Shown here: piece by piece, positions 1 through 7,823 of the stretch | Layout of the letters: the number at the start of each line of letters is the position of its first letter | Numbering within the stretch: the stretch's first letter is position 1 | Origin: Thermoleophilia bacterium | GTDB taxonomy: Bacteria; Actinomycetota; Thermoleophilia; Gaiellales; SKUG01 | NCBI GenBank assembly: GCA_025964435.1 | Contig: JAOPYV010000070.1 | Span: 1-46,907, forward strand | Reading direction: 5' to 3' | DNA length: 46,907 nt | Position numbers and translations under genes: made by a program | Notes under the pieces: generated by a model | Database searches by the model: none | Seen by the model: only the letters and a program-made list of their open reading frames with translations | What the model was told of the DNA's origin: nothing

Positions 1-1
1 G

Positions 2-715
2 CGCGTCGTGTGTGAGCTCGCCGAGCGCGTCGGCGTCGAGCGCGTCGTGCTCGTCTCGACCGACAAGGCCGTCGAGCCGACGACCGTCATGGGACAGTCC
101 AAGGCACTTGCCGAGTGGGTCGTGCAGGCCTTCGCCGAGCGGAGCTTCCACACCCGCTACATGGCTGTCCGCTTCGGCAACGTACTCGGCTCCTCGGGCT
201 CGGTCATCCCGATCTTCAAGCGCCAGATCGAGCGCGGCGGACCCGTGACGCTGACCGACGAGCGCATGACCCGATTCTTCATGACCATCCCCGAGGCAGC
301 ACAGTTGATCGTCCAGGCAGGCGCCATGGGCGAGGGCGGCGAGGTGTTCGTGCTCGACATGGGCGAGCCCGTGAAGATCATCGACCTCGCACGCAACATG
401 ATCGAGATGAGCGGCCTGACCCCGGGCGTCGACATCGACATCGAGGTCGTCGGCCTGCGTGACGGCGAGAAGCTCCACGAGGAGCTGTTCTCCGGGGACG
501 AGGCGCCGAAGCGCACGTCGCACGGCAAGATCTTCCGCTCGCAGTCGAGCTTCACGCTGGACGCTGACGCGTTCCTCGAGGACCTGACGTCATTCGAGCA
601 GGTCGTCTTCGATGCGGACCAGGTCGCGACGAACGAGCGGCTCGCCAGGATCATGCAGCCGCGCATCGACGCGGGCGCGCATCGCGGCGGCGACGTGCCG
701 ATCCCGCCCGCCTGA
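2..715 (+). CDS. CapD/WbpM-type nucleotide-sugar 4,6-dehydratase, C-terminal part (5' end outside window)
   Basis: The reading frame is open from the window edge, so this is the 3' part of a longer gene. The visible 237 residues hold the family stretch 'STDKAVEP' followed by 'VMGQSK'. In FlaA1/WbpM/CapD enzymes a Met-x3-Lys pair replaces the usual Tyr-x3-Lys of short-chain dehydrogenases, and MGQSK fits that. Further family blocks are 'RFGNVLGSSGSV' and 'RDGEKLHEEL'. The enzyme dehydrates a UDP-sugar, the first step toward rare sugars for surface polysaccharide or glycoprotein. The O-antigen-ligase-like gene at 6023 and the RmlC-like epimerase at 22065 suit a polysaccharide role. The GTG at 8 is only an internal codon. 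The gene ends 10 bases before the stop of the convergent peptidase gene. Whether the missing part carries membrane helices (WbpM-like) or not (soluble PseB-like) cannot be seen. Confidence 0.9.
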   Translation, partial: RVVCELAERVGVERVVLVSTDKAVEPTTVMGQSKALAEWVVQAFAERSFHTRYMAVRFGNVLGSSGSVIPIFKRQIERGGPVTLTDERMTRFFMTIPEAAQLIVQAGAMGEGGEVFVLDMGEPVKIIDLARNMIEMSGLTPGVDIDIEVVGLRDGEKLHEELFSGDEAPKRTSHGKIFRSQSSFTLDADAFLEDLTSFEQVVFDADQVATNERLARIMQPRIDAGAHRGGDVPIPPA

Positions 716-725
716 CAGACCCTCG

Positions 726-1778
726 TCAGCTGCTGACTTCGATGCCCATCGAGCCGCCGCGGTAGGCCTCGAGCTGGGTCGGGCTGACCTTGACCGGGCC
801 GACCTTGGAGAGCGGGTCGTTGATGATGAACTTGTTGAGCTTCTCGTCGAAGCCGCTCACGACGATCCAGTGCGCGCCATCGTACGGCGTCATCTGCGCG
901 GCGGAGAACTTCGATCCGTAGGCACCGGCATTGCCCGGGTTGCCATTGAGGATCACGGGCTTGCCGGCGAGGATGCTCGCCTTGATCTCGCTGTAGCCCG
1001 TCAGCTCCTTGGCCTTCGCGCCGGCCGAGGTGATCGCTCGCTCGAGCTCGAAGTTCGTCGTGGCAGCCGTGTTGTCGGCGTTGCCGCTCAGCTGGCGAAT
1101 GCGGTTGATCAGTCGCTGCGGCGTCGCGCCCGTGGTCGCGCCGGGGATCGGCGTACCGATCAGCCGCAGCGCCATCACGACGCTGGTCGGGCCGCAATCC
1201 TTGTTGCCGGCGGCAGGTGCTGTGTTGTACTTCGACGCGACCTGGCTGACATGCACCGAGCGCGGGTTGCTGACACCGGCCCACAGCTCACTGCCGACGC
1301 GCTTGGCGCGCGAGGTACCGGCACCAACTGCCTCGGCGACTGCAGTCCCCGCGGCGCTCGCGATACCGGCGAGCACGGTCCCGACCGATGCGGGCGGCGC
1401 AGCGGCGACGGGCGGCGCCTCGACCGTGGTGGTCGTCGTCTCGGGCGCAGCGACGGCGGCAACCGGTGCAACGGGAACGACGGGCGCGGCGACCGGCAGC
1501 GCGGGCACGGAAGGTGACATGCCGAGCAGCTGGGTCGCGGCCACCGAATCGGCGCTCGGCGCGAGCAGCGTGTTCGCGATCGCGTCGAGCATCGACGGCG
1601 GAGTGCCGATGCGCCCCTGCTCCTGCGGAACCCACGTCGTGGTGGTCGCTGCGGCTGGCGACGTCATCGGCCCCGTGACCGGCGACACGATCGCTGGATC
1701 CATCCAGGACGTGTTCACGGTCGTGGCGACCATGGGCTGGGGGGTCTGGATCGTGGGGAAAGCGGCGAGGGAAGTCAT
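726..1778 (-). CDS. C39-family cysteine peptidase-like protein without signal peptide (first of two)
   Basis: A 350-residue protein. Residues 1-165 are a low-complexity Ala/Pro/Thr/Val linker; residues 180-350 form a papain-like Peptidase_C39_2 domain. The likely catalytic residues are Cys195 in 'NKDCGPTSV', His303 in 'GAHWIVVSG' and Asp321 in 'NDPLS'. C39 domains cleave double-glycine leaders or act as stand-alone peptidases, usually exported or membrane-bound. Here there is no signal peptide or membrane helix: the protein starts MTSLAAFPTI. I chose the ATG at 1778 because the family-like composition begins there and the upstream extension of the frame is Arg-rich antisense-type sequence. 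The paralogue at 2501-3430 has the same plan. The peptidase fold is clear; substrate and location are unknown. Confidence 0.82.
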   Translation of the reverse strand: MTSLAAFPTIQTPQPMVATTVNTSWMDPAIVSPVTGPMTSPAAATTTTWVPQEQGRIGTPPSMLDAIANTLLAPSADSVAATQLLGMSPSVPALPVAAPVVPVAPVAAVAAPETTTTTVEAPPVAAAPPASVGTVLAGIASAAGTAVAEAVGAGTSRAKRVGSELWAGVSNPRSVHVSQVASKYNTAPAAGNKDCGPTSVVMALRLIGTPIPGATTGATPQRLINRIRQLSGNADNTAATTNFELERAITSAGAKAKELTGYSEIKASILAGKPVILNGNPGNAGAYGSKFSAAQMTPYDGAHWIVVSGFDEKLNKFIINDPLSKVGPVKVSPTQLEAYRGGSMGIEVSS

Positions 1779-1974
1779 GCCCCTGTTCGTCGCTGGAGGG
1801 CGTCGGAAAGTTGGGCCGCAGGAGGCCAGAAGCGTGACACGTGCACGGCCAACTTCGGCCGCGATGCTTGCACGTGGGGTTGCGAGGTCTCGCAGACCTG
1901 TCAGTCGCTCCGACTCCTGGGCGGCGCGCCGGGTACGGGGTGGCCACCATGACCGTGAGAAGGAGCGCCGCACG

Positions 1975-2382
1975 ATGATGACTTCCCGCCGCGTACACGT
2001 CGCCGTGTGCTGGGTCTACATCGTGTCACTCGTGGTGCAGTTCCTGCTTGCCGGCATCGGTGTCATGGGCGGCGACATCGACCTGCACATGGCTTTCGGC
2101 GGACTCGTGCTCCACCTGCTGATCCCGTTCCTGCTAATCGTCACCGCGGCGATCGGGCGCATGGGGTGGGCGCAGGTCGGCTGGTCGTTCGGCCTGTTCG
2201 TGCTGCTGACGCTGCAGATCGCGATGGTCGGCATCGGCGGTGACATGGACAACAACGTCGTGCAGGGCCTCCACCCTGCCCTGGCGCTGCTGAGCTGGCC
2301 CTACGTCTACTTCATGGTGCTCGCTCCGGCGCGGGCCATGGTGGGCCACGGCGATGTCAGCCGCCAGCGAGTGCGCGCCTGA
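1975..2382 (+). CDS. Four-helix membrane protein, DUF6220-like
   Basis: A 135-residue integral membrane protein with hydrophobic segments at about 9-30, 40-60, 69-87 and 101-119. It has a His in the second segment ('LHMAFGGLVLH') and another before the fourth ('GLHPALAL'). This pattern resembles the DUF6220 family, small four-helix actinobacterial membrane proteins of unknown function; the assignment is from memory of the pattern. The start ATG at 1975 is preceded by a good ribosome binding site, AAGGAG at 1960-1965, nine bases away. The gene stands alone between two minus-strand peptidase genes and is followed by a strong hairpin at 2397. The conserved His residues could bind heme or metal, but this is speculation. 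Confidence 0.75.
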   Translation: MMTSRRVHVAVCWVYIVSLVVQFLLAGIGVMGGDIDLHMAFGGLVLHLLIPFLLIVTAAIGRMGWAQVGWSFGLFVLLTLQIAMVGIGGDMDNNVVQGLHPALALLSWPYVYFMVLAPARAMVGHGDVSRQRVRA

Positions 2383-2396
2383 CGGCAGCGCACCGC

Positions 2397-2448
2397 CACG
2401 AGGGTCCCTGCGTTCCGGGGTGCGTCCGGGAATGCAGGGACCCTCGTG
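2397..2448. terminator. Bidirectional terminator hairpin
   Basis: A perfect 15-base inverted repeat, CACGAGGGTCCCTGC at 2397-2411 and its complement at 2434-2448. The stem can extend by about four more pairs (GTTCC/GGAAT with a G-U pair) over a short loop. It lies between the convergent genes ending at 2382 (plus) and 2501 (minus). There is no T-tract, which is common in high-GC actinobacteria. Confidence 0.8.
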
Positions 2449-2500
2449 CGTGGCGTGCGACGGGTGTGACGATGGGGAAGTCGGGAAGCTCGAGCTGCTG

Positions 2501-3430
2501 CTAGGCGGCGTTCGCCTGGGCCTGGTCGCGGAACACCGCGATGCCAAGGTTGCCGTGCGCCTGGTTGTAGCCGCGCAGCTCCGCCTCGGAGACGTAGATC
2601 GGTCCGATCTGGGAGAGCGGGTCGTTCACGATGTAGTGGCCGGTCGCAGCGTCGTAGCCCGACACCGTCACCCAGTGGCCACCGTCGAAGGGGTACACCT
2701 GGTCGGCCGTGTAGCGGCTGTTCCAGCCCTGCGCCGGGTTCCCGCTCAACACGACCGGGATTCCCTGCTTGATCCAGTTGGTGACCTGGTTGAAGTCGGT
2801 GCTCTCCGACCACTGCGCGCCGCTCTTGTTGATGAGCGTCTCGAGCTCGGAGTCGGTCGTGCCGACGCTCGTGTCGTTCTTGCCCGTGGCGAGGATGCGC
2901 GCCTTGTCCAGCACGGCTTCGCTGTTCTGGCCACTGAAGCCGGGAATGTCGAGCCCGACCATGCGCAGCGCCATCGTCACCGATGCCGGACCACAGTTCG
3001 GACGCATCGAGGGGCCGTCGGGGAGGTACTTCCCCGCGAACTGGGCGATGTGCTTGTTCCAGTAGTCGTACTGGGTGCGCGGCGCGACGGAGGATGCCGG
3101 GATCGAGACGCCACCCGTGGTGGCCTGGGTCGGCGTGGTGGTTGCCTGGGTCGCGGTCGTCGTGACCGGAGCCACCGCGACGGGCGCAGCCGTGACCGGC
3201 GCAGGCTCGGCGGTGGCGGGAGTGGTGGTGGTCGTGGTCACCGGTGCGGCTGCCTGCTCGCGCAGGGCGGTCTGCTCGGCGACGACTGCCTGGGTGTGCG
3301 CCGCCAGCGTCTGCTGGCGAGCCGCGATCTCCTGGGCCACGACGGAGAGCTCTTCGACGTCGAGTGGCTTGACGCGCCCGGTCAGGGCGCTCAGGGGATT
3401 CACTGCGGGACTGGAGATGGATGCGGTCAC
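2501..3430 (-). CDS. C39-family cysteine peptidase-like protein without signal peptide (second of two)
   Basis: A 309-residue paralogue of the protein at 726-1778. Residues 20-60 are a likely helical or coiled stretch; 60-115 is a Thr/Ala/Pro-rich linker with runs of Thr; 125-309 is the C39-like domain. Catalytic candidates are Cys146 ('RPNCGPASV'), His252 ('GGHWVTVSG') and Asp270 ('NDPLS'). The start is GTG at 3430, with GAGGA six bases upstream; the longer ATG frame upstream has no family character. There is no signal peptide (N-terminus VTASISSPAV). A structured leader lies upstream (see 3460-3499). The two paralogues share the domain but differ in the linker, so they probably share a location or substrate class. 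The true substrate is unknown. Confidence 0.82.
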   Translation of the reverse strand: MTASISSPAVNPLSALTGRVKPLDVEELSVVAQEIAARQQTLAAHTQAVVAEQTALREQAAAPVTTTTTTPATAEPAPVTAAPVAVAPVTTTATQATTTPTQATTGGVSIPASSVAPRTQYDYWNKHIAQFAGKYLPDGPSMRPNCGPASVTMALRMVGLDIPGFSGQNSEAVLDKARILATGKNDTSVGTTDSELETLINKSGAQWSESTDFNQVTNWIKQGIPVVLSGNPAQGWNSRYTADQVYPFDGGHWVTVSGYDAATGHYIVNDPLSQIGPIYVSEAELRGYNQAHGNLGIAVFRDQAQANAA

Positions 3431-3459
3431 GTGCGGTCCTCGTAGGGGGGTCGAGGTCT

Positions 3460-3499
3460 GGCCGCTTTCGATTCCACCGACTGGTGGGCAGAAGCGGCC
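3460..3499 (-). promoter_or_regulatory. Nested stem-loop in the 5' leader of the second C39 gene
   Basis: Outer arms GGCCGCTT (3460-3467 on plus) and AAGCGGCC (3492-3499) pair perfectly over 8 bases. Inside them CCACC (3474-3478) pairs with GGTGG (3483-3487) over a short loop. The element ends about 30 bases before the GTG start at 3430 and would be transcribed with the gene. I could not match it to a known riboswitch class. A second dyad, GGGCCAAC-G-GTTGGCCC at 3543-3559, lies further upstream. Confidence 0.45.
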
Positions 3500-3684
3500 A
3501 TTCACCGGAGTGTCGTGGTGGCCTCCCTCGGTGTTGCAGAATGGGCCAACGGTTGGCCCCCGCACGGCACGATCCCGCATCCACACGTACGAATACGCTG
3601 TCGCGAAAAGCGGACATCCGCTGGCCGCCGACGGCCGCGACCCGTGCGCCACAGTGGGTGACGTGGTCGGGCGCGGGCGGAAGA

Positions 3685-3690
3685 TAGGAT
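3685..3690 (+). promoter_or_regulatory. Leaderless -10 element of sat (TAGGAT)
   Basis: TAGGAT ends seven bases before the ATG at 3698, so transcription should start at or next to the start codon. No ribosome binding site is visible. Confidence 0.6.
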
Positions 3691-3697
3691 CCGTGAC

Positions 3698-4876
3698 ATG
3701 ACTTCCGCCCTGCATGCGCCGACCGCCGACTCACTGATCACGCCGCACGGAGGGACGCTCATCGACCGTCTCGCCACGGGCGCGGAGGCCGACGCGCTGC
3801 GCGAGCGCGCGGCGACGCTGCCGGTCGTGACGCTCACCGACACGCAGGCATCCGACCTCGAGATGATCGCCGTCGGCGCGATGAGTCCGCTCGACGGGTT
3901 CCTCGGCCAGGCCGACTACGAGCGCGTCGTGCGCGAGTGCCGGCTCGCCGACGGCACCGTGTGGTCGCTGCCGATCACGCTGCGCGTGCACGCGGCTGAC
4001 GAGCCCGATGCCGACGTCGTCGCGCTCGCCTCCCCCGAGGGCCAGCTGCTCGCGATCATGGAGATCACCGAGCGCTACACCGGCGACAAGGAGCTCGAGG
4101 CCGAGCAGGTCTTCCGCACCACCGAGGTCGCGCATCCCGGCGTGGCGATCGTCTACGCACAGGGCGACGTCATCCTCGGCGGCCCGATCCAGGCCTTCGA
4201 CCTCCAGCCGAACCCGTTCAGCGAGTACATGCTGACGCCGCGCCAGACGCGCGCCATCTTCGCCGAGCGCGGCTGGAAGACGGCCGTCGGATTCCAGACC
4301 CGCAACCCGATCCATCGCGCCCACGAGTACATCGTGAAGACTGCGATGGAGGTCGTCGACGGCGTACTGCTGCACCCGCTCGTCGGTCGCACGAAGGAGG
4401 GCGACATCTCGGCCGAGGTGCGGCTGCGCTGCTACGAGGTGCTGCTGGCCAACTACTTCCCCGCCAACCACGCACAGCTCGCCGTCTTCCCCGCAGCGAT
4501 GCGCTACGCCGGCCCGCGGGAGGCGATCTTCCACGCGCTGACGCGCAAGAACTACGGCTGCACCCACTTCATCGTCGGTCGCGACCATGCCGGCGTCGGC
4601 GGCTACTACGGCACCTACGACGCGCAGGCGGCGTTCGAGCCGTTCAGCCCCGAGGAGCTGGGCGTGACCATCCTCAAGTTCGAGCAGTCCTTCTACTGCA
4701 AGCACTGCAAGGGCATGGGCTCGGCCAAGACGTGCCCGCACGACGTGAGCGAGCACCTGACCCTCTCGGGCACGCGTGTGCGGGAGATGCTCGCGGAGGG
4801 CACGATGCCGCCGCCAGAGTTCTCCCGACCCGAGGTCGCCGAGCTGCTGATCGAGGAGTTCCGCTCGCGCGGCTGA
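3698..4876 (+). CDS. sat: Sulfate adenylyltransferase (ATP sulfurylase)
   Basis: A 392-residue homo-oligomeric type of ATP sulfurylase, which makes adenylyl sulfate from ATP and sulfate as the entry to assimilation or, in reverse, the last step of sulfite oxidation. The nucleotide-binding motif is 'QTRNPIHRAHEY', followed by the second motif 'GRDHAG'. The Cys cluster 'YCKHCKGMGSAKTCPH' is a zinc site found in the bacterial Sat branch related to thermophile and sulfur-oxidizer enzymes. The length is normal and nothing is missing. The start ATG at 3698 has a -10 hexamer right before it, suggesting a leaderless message. No APS kinase or APS reductase gene is next to it in this window, so the direction of the pathway cannot be judged from context. 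Confidence 0.96.
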   Translation: MTSALHAPTADSLITPHGGTLIDRLATGAEADALRERAATLPVVTLTDTQASDLEMIAVGAMSPLDGFLGQADYERVVRECRLADGTVWSLPITLRVHAADEPDADVVALASPEGQLLAIMEITERYTGDKELEAEQVFRTTEVAHPGVAIVYAQGDVILGGPIQAFDLQPNPFSEYMLTPRQTRAIFAERGWKTAVGFQTRNPIHRAHEYIVKTAMEVVDGVLLHPLVGRTKEGDISAEVRLRCYEVLLANYFPANHAQLAVFPAAMRYAGPREAIFHALTRKNYGCTHFIVGRDHAGVGGYYGTYDAQAAFEPFSPEELGVTILKFEQSFYCKHCKGMGSAKTCPHDVSEHLTLSGTRVREMLAEGTMPPPEFSRPEVAELLIEEFRSRG

Positions 4877-4920
4877 GCTTCCGGCGTTTTCCTCTCTGAA
4901 TCGCGGGGAACAGTTCAGGC

Positions 4921-5247
4921 ATGCGCATCGATCCGTCACAGCTGTCTGAACCACTCGCACACATCCTGGGTGCCGGGGCGACCGACGCTGCGGCCGGCGG
5001 CAAGGCCTCGAGCCAGACCGCCAAGCTTGCCGGGAGCGAGGGACAGCTCGACCAGCTGGACCAGCTGCTGCTCAAGCGCCTGCGCATGAATGCCGCGGCA
5101 GATGCCGCCAACAGCGTCGTCACCTACCAGGATGCCAAGGCGCGGATCGACCAGCTCAAGGCACAGGCCGCGGCAGATCCCGCCGCCGCCACGCAGGCAC
5201 AGGGCACGCTCGATTCCTCGCGTGTGCGCGGCCTGCTCGACCGCTGA
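4921..5247 (+). CDS. Small soluble protein of unknown function, faintly FlgM-like
   Basis: A 108-residue, Ala/Gln/Asp-rich protein with no signal peptide or membrane helix. It has a helical middle with Leu spacing ('QLDQLDQLLLKRL') and a C-terminal part where a helix, a spacer and 'LDSSRVRGLL' follow one another. That last arrangement loosely resembles the anti-sigma factor FlgM (helix, spacer, 'vd...iA..ll'), and the MRI start also fits, but the similarity is too weak to name it. It lies 44 bases after sat and 26 bases before the FlgD-Ig gene on the same strand. Base use at third positions is GC-rich as in neighbours, so I take it as a real gene. Confidence 0.6.
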   Translation: MRIDPSQLSEPLAHILGAGATDAAAGGKASSQTAKLAGSEGQLDQLDQLLLKRLRMNAAADAANSVVTYQDAKARIDQLKAQAAADPAAATQAQGTLDSSRVRGLLDR

Positions 5248-5261
5248 ATCGCATGACCCCG

Positions 5262-5267
5262 TAGGAT
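5262..5267 (+). promoter_or_regulatory. Leaderless -10 element (TAGGAT) of the FlgD-Ig gene
   Basis: TAGGAT ends six bases before the GTG at 5274. This supports the GTG as the true start and a leaderless message for the two-gene unit that follows. Confidence 0.55.
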
Positions 5268-5273
5268 CGCCTC

Positions 5274-6026
5274 GTGTCCCGGCGTATCCTCGTTCCCATC
5301 CTCCTGCTGCTCGCTGCAGCGTGCGCGTTCGCTGCGGTGTTCGTCGTGCAGGAGCTCGAGAGTCGTGGCGGGCCGCTGTCGGAGCCCTACGCCGACCTCG
5401 CCTTCTCGCCCGGTGGCGATGGCGTGGCCGACACCGCACAGCTGCGCTTCAACCCGCGCGGCACGCAGACCGTCACGGTGCGGGTCGTCGATGCGGACGG
5501 CGACGTCGTCGCGACGATGGACGAGGACCGCGTCGTCTCGGACGATTACTTCGAGCCATGGGACGGCACGCGGGACGACGGCACGCCTGCACCGAACGGC
5601 GCGTACCGCTTCTGGATCACGCGACCCGGTGATCGGCGCACGTACGCGCCGAGCCGACCGACGATCCTCGACCGCACGCCGCCGAACGCACGGCTCGACA
5701 AGGTCGCCTACGACGACGGCTTGCTGACTGGACTGCTCATCGCGCCCGCCGGCACGCGACTGGTCGCCACGACCGCCGAGATCGACGATCCGGATGCTGC
5801 GCGACCGCCTGCGGTGCTGTCGGGCCTGCGCGCATGGAGGCCGGAACCAGGGACCGTCTCGGGCACGCCGACCACGCCGCCTGCCGCGAACCAGGACGTG
5901 GTGCGCTTCGCCGTTCCCGTGACGCCGGCGCAGCTCGAGGACCTCACGCTCTATGCACGCGACGGCGCCGACAATCGCGTCGCCTTCGCGTTCATCGTCG
6001 GGTCGTCGGTGGAGCTCGACCGATGA
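5274..6026 (+). CDS. Membrane-anchored protein with FlgD Ig-like domain
   Basis: A 250-residue protein that starts with a signal anchor or signal peptide (hydrophobic residues 5-25 after SRR). A FlgD Ig-like (FlgD_ig) fold follows at about 40-120: 'FSPGGDGVADTAQLRF', then a beta stretch, then 'WDGTRDDGTPAPNGAYRF', the typical W-x-G-x-D/N-x3-G-x3-P-x-G-x-Y block. The rest is a beta-rich extracellular domain with no family I recognise. This domain occurs in flagellar hook-cap proteins and in many surface proteins. The stop overlaps the next start (ATGA at 6023-6026), so it is translated together with the O-antigen-ligase-like gene and probably works outside the membrane in the same glycan process. 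Confidence 0.8.
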   Translation: MSRRILVPILLLLAAACAFAAVFVVQELESRGGPLSEPYADLAFSPGGDGVADTAQLRFNPRGTQTVTVRVVDADGDVVATMDEDRVVSDDYFEPWDGTRDDGTPAPNGAYRFWITRPGDRRTYAPSRPTILDRTPPNARLDKVAYDDGLLTGLLIAPAGTRLVATTAEIDDPDAARPPAVLSGLRAWRPEPGTVSGTPTTPPAANQDVVRFAVPVTPAQLEDLTLYARDGADNRVAFAFIVGSSVELDR

Positions 6027-7555
6027 ACGGCTCCGAGCTGCTCACGAACGCTGCGGCCATCGTGGCATCCATCGGCGGCATCGCCTGCATGCTGATGCAC
6101 CGCACCGCGCGCATGGTTGGCATCATGCTGCTGCTTCTCGGCTGGGTCGGGCTGCTTTTCGGCATCGCGCCGGCGAGCGCACTCGACGACAAGGTGCTGC
6201 TTCTTGCTGGCAGCGTCGCCGCAGCCGACGCTGCTTGGATCGTCGCGGGCCGCTTGGTCGGGCGTGAAAGTTGGATCATGGCGCTCGGCGCGATCGTGCT
6301 CGTCATGCGTGTCCCGGTACCGACCGGTGACGGCACGGCGATGCTGCTCGCGCCGCTGTACGCCGTGATCGGCCTGGGCGCAATCGTGCTGCTGCGAAGT
6401 GAGTTGCGTACGCGCGGCACCAAGAGCAAGGCCGCCGCCCCTGCACCACGCGTGCCTGCCGATCGCGGGGGCGCGACCCGGCTGCTCGACATCGGGGTCG
6501 CCACGCTCCCGATCATCGCTGCGCTCTCCCTGACCTGGAGCATCGACCGCGCGCAGAGCGCCGAGACGATCACCTTCTTCCTCGTCCCGTTCCTGCTCGC
6601 CTACGTCCTCGTGCGCAGCTGGCTGAGCGCCGGCGTCTCGCTCGTGCCCGCGGCGCGCGGCTTGGTCGTGCTGGCGTGCATCGTGGCAGCCGTCGGGCTC
6701 GTCCAGGTGTCGATCAGCGAGGTCTGGTGGAACGCCAAGGTGATCGACGCCAACCAGTTCCGCCCCGACTTCCGCACCAACTCGCTCTTCTGGGATCCGA
6801 ACATCTATGGGCGCGCGCTGGTCGTGGGCATGGTGGCGATCATCGCCGGGCTGCTGGTGCGGCCCATCGGCGGCGTGCGCCTGACGGCTGCGCTCGCGAC
6901 CCTCGTCGGCCTGACGACCGCCCTCTGGTTCACCTACTCACAGTCGAGCTGGATCGCCCTCGGCGGCGCACTCGCCGTGCTCGGCGTGCTGACCCTGCCC
7001 GTTCGACCACGCCGCTGGGTCGCGCTCGGCCTCGCCGTGCTGCTCATCGTCGCGCTGCCGCTCGCCGATCGTGCGCTCTCTGGCCGCGAGGCCGACAGTC
7101 GCCGCGACGTGGTGCGCGACGGCATCGCGCTCGCCGCCGAGAAGCCGCTGCTCGGCTGGGGCATCGGCACCTTCGAGACCGCTGCCCGCGAGCGTGCGCT
7201 TGAGCAGGGAGATGGCCGGGTCGGCCTGACCGCCTCGCACACCACGCCGATCACGATCATGGCCGAGGTCGGCGTCCTCGGAACCATGGCGTACCTGCTG
7301 CTCCTGGGCAGCGCCGCTGCCGCCGCGCTCGCGCGCTGGCGACGCGCCACGCGCGACGCCCGACCGTTCGGCTGGCCCGTGCCGCCCGTCATCTGGGCGA
7401 CCGCCACGGTGGTCGCATTGTTCGCGCACAGCCTGCTCTACGCCGGCTTCTTCGAGGACGCAACGCTCTGGGTCGCCCTGGCCGTGCTGGCCAGCCTTCC
7501 GCGCGTCAGCGACGCCGCGCCGGAAGCCGTGCCGGAAGCCGTGCCCGTCAGCTGA
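6023..7555 (+). CDS. O-antigen ligase / Wzy-type polymerase family membrane protein
   Basis: A 510-residue polytopic membrane protein with about a dozen hydrophobic segments. The Wzy_C (O-antigen ligase) core is visible as 'FTYSQSSWIALGGALAVLGV', a periplasm-facing loop, and 'KPLLGWGIGTFE', the typical motif at the start of the large external loop; 'DPNIYGRALV' is the conserved block before it. The family joins lipid-linked glycans to acceptors or polymerises them at the outer face of the membrane. The ATG at 6023 overlaps the stop of the FlgD-Ig gene, which decides the start; the longer upstream frame is antisense-like. The gene is followed by the four-hairpin array. Whether it is a ligase or a polymerase cannot be told from sequence alone. 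Confidence 0.85.
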   Translation: MNGSELLTNAAAIVASIGGIACMLMHRTARMVGIMLLLLGWVGLLFGIAPASALDDKVLLLAGSVAAADAAWIVAGRLVGRESWIMALGAIVLVMRVPVPTGDGTAMLLAPLYAVIGLGAIVLLRSELRTRGTKSKAAAPAPRVPADRGGATRLLDIGVATLPIIAALSLTWSIDRAQSAETITFFLVPFLLAYVLVRSWLSAGVSLVPAARGLVVLACIVAAVGLVQVSISEVWWNAKVIDANQFRPDFRTNSLFWDPNIYGRALVVGMVAIIAGLLVRPIGGVRLTAALATLVGLTTALWFTYSQSSWIALGGALAVLGVLTLPVRPRRWVALGLAVLLIVALPLADRALSGREADSRRDVVRDGIALAAEKPLLGWGIGTFETAARERALEQGDGRVGLTASHTTPITIMAEVGVLGTMAYLLLLGSAAAAALARWRRATRDARPFGWPVPPVIWATATVVALFAHSLLYAGFFEDATLWVALAVLASLPRVSDAAPEAVPEAVPVS

Positions 7556-7581
7556 CCTGGGCGCACCGACTGCTGGGGCCG

Positions 7582-7807
7582 TCGAATCTCTCAGCGCGGC
7601 ATGGATACTGCGCTCACGGAATCGACGCCGACATTCCGCGGTCGAATCTCTCAGCGTAGTACGGATACCGCGCTCACGGAATCGACGCTCACGGAGTTGA
7701 CGCTCGAATCTGCCAGTGGGTCATGGGTGCACCGCTCCGAGATTCGACGCCGATCGGCTGCACTCGAATCTGTGAGCGGTGCATGGGTGTACCGCTCACA
7801 GAATCGA
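7582..7807. repeat. Tandem array of four 44-base imperfect palindromes
   Basis: Four units, each exactly 44 bases, at 7582-7625, 7642-7685, 7704-7747 and 7764-7807; unit starts are 60, 62 and 60 bases apart. Each begins TCGAATCT and ends in a TCGA preceded by the complement of its left arm, so each can fold as one hairpin. Unit 4 has a perfect inner stem of 12 pairs (TCTGTGAGCGGT with its complement); unit 3 pairs TCGAATCT with AGATTCGA exactly. The loops share a CATGGGT/CATGGAT-like core. The spacers are 16 or 18 bases and partly alike (CGCCGA). The array fills the gap between two convergent genes and has no convincing coding content. Confidence 0.85.
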
Positions 7808-7823
7808 CGGTGAACTCAGTCGG

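Noticed and set aside
7582-7807. CRISPR array
   Set aside because: The units are palindromic and diverged, the spacers are only 16-18 bases and similar to each other, and no cas gene is present.
7601-7813. A repeat peptide encoded by the hairpin array
   Set aside because: Unit distances of 60, 62 and 60 break the frame, and no ribosome binding site is present.
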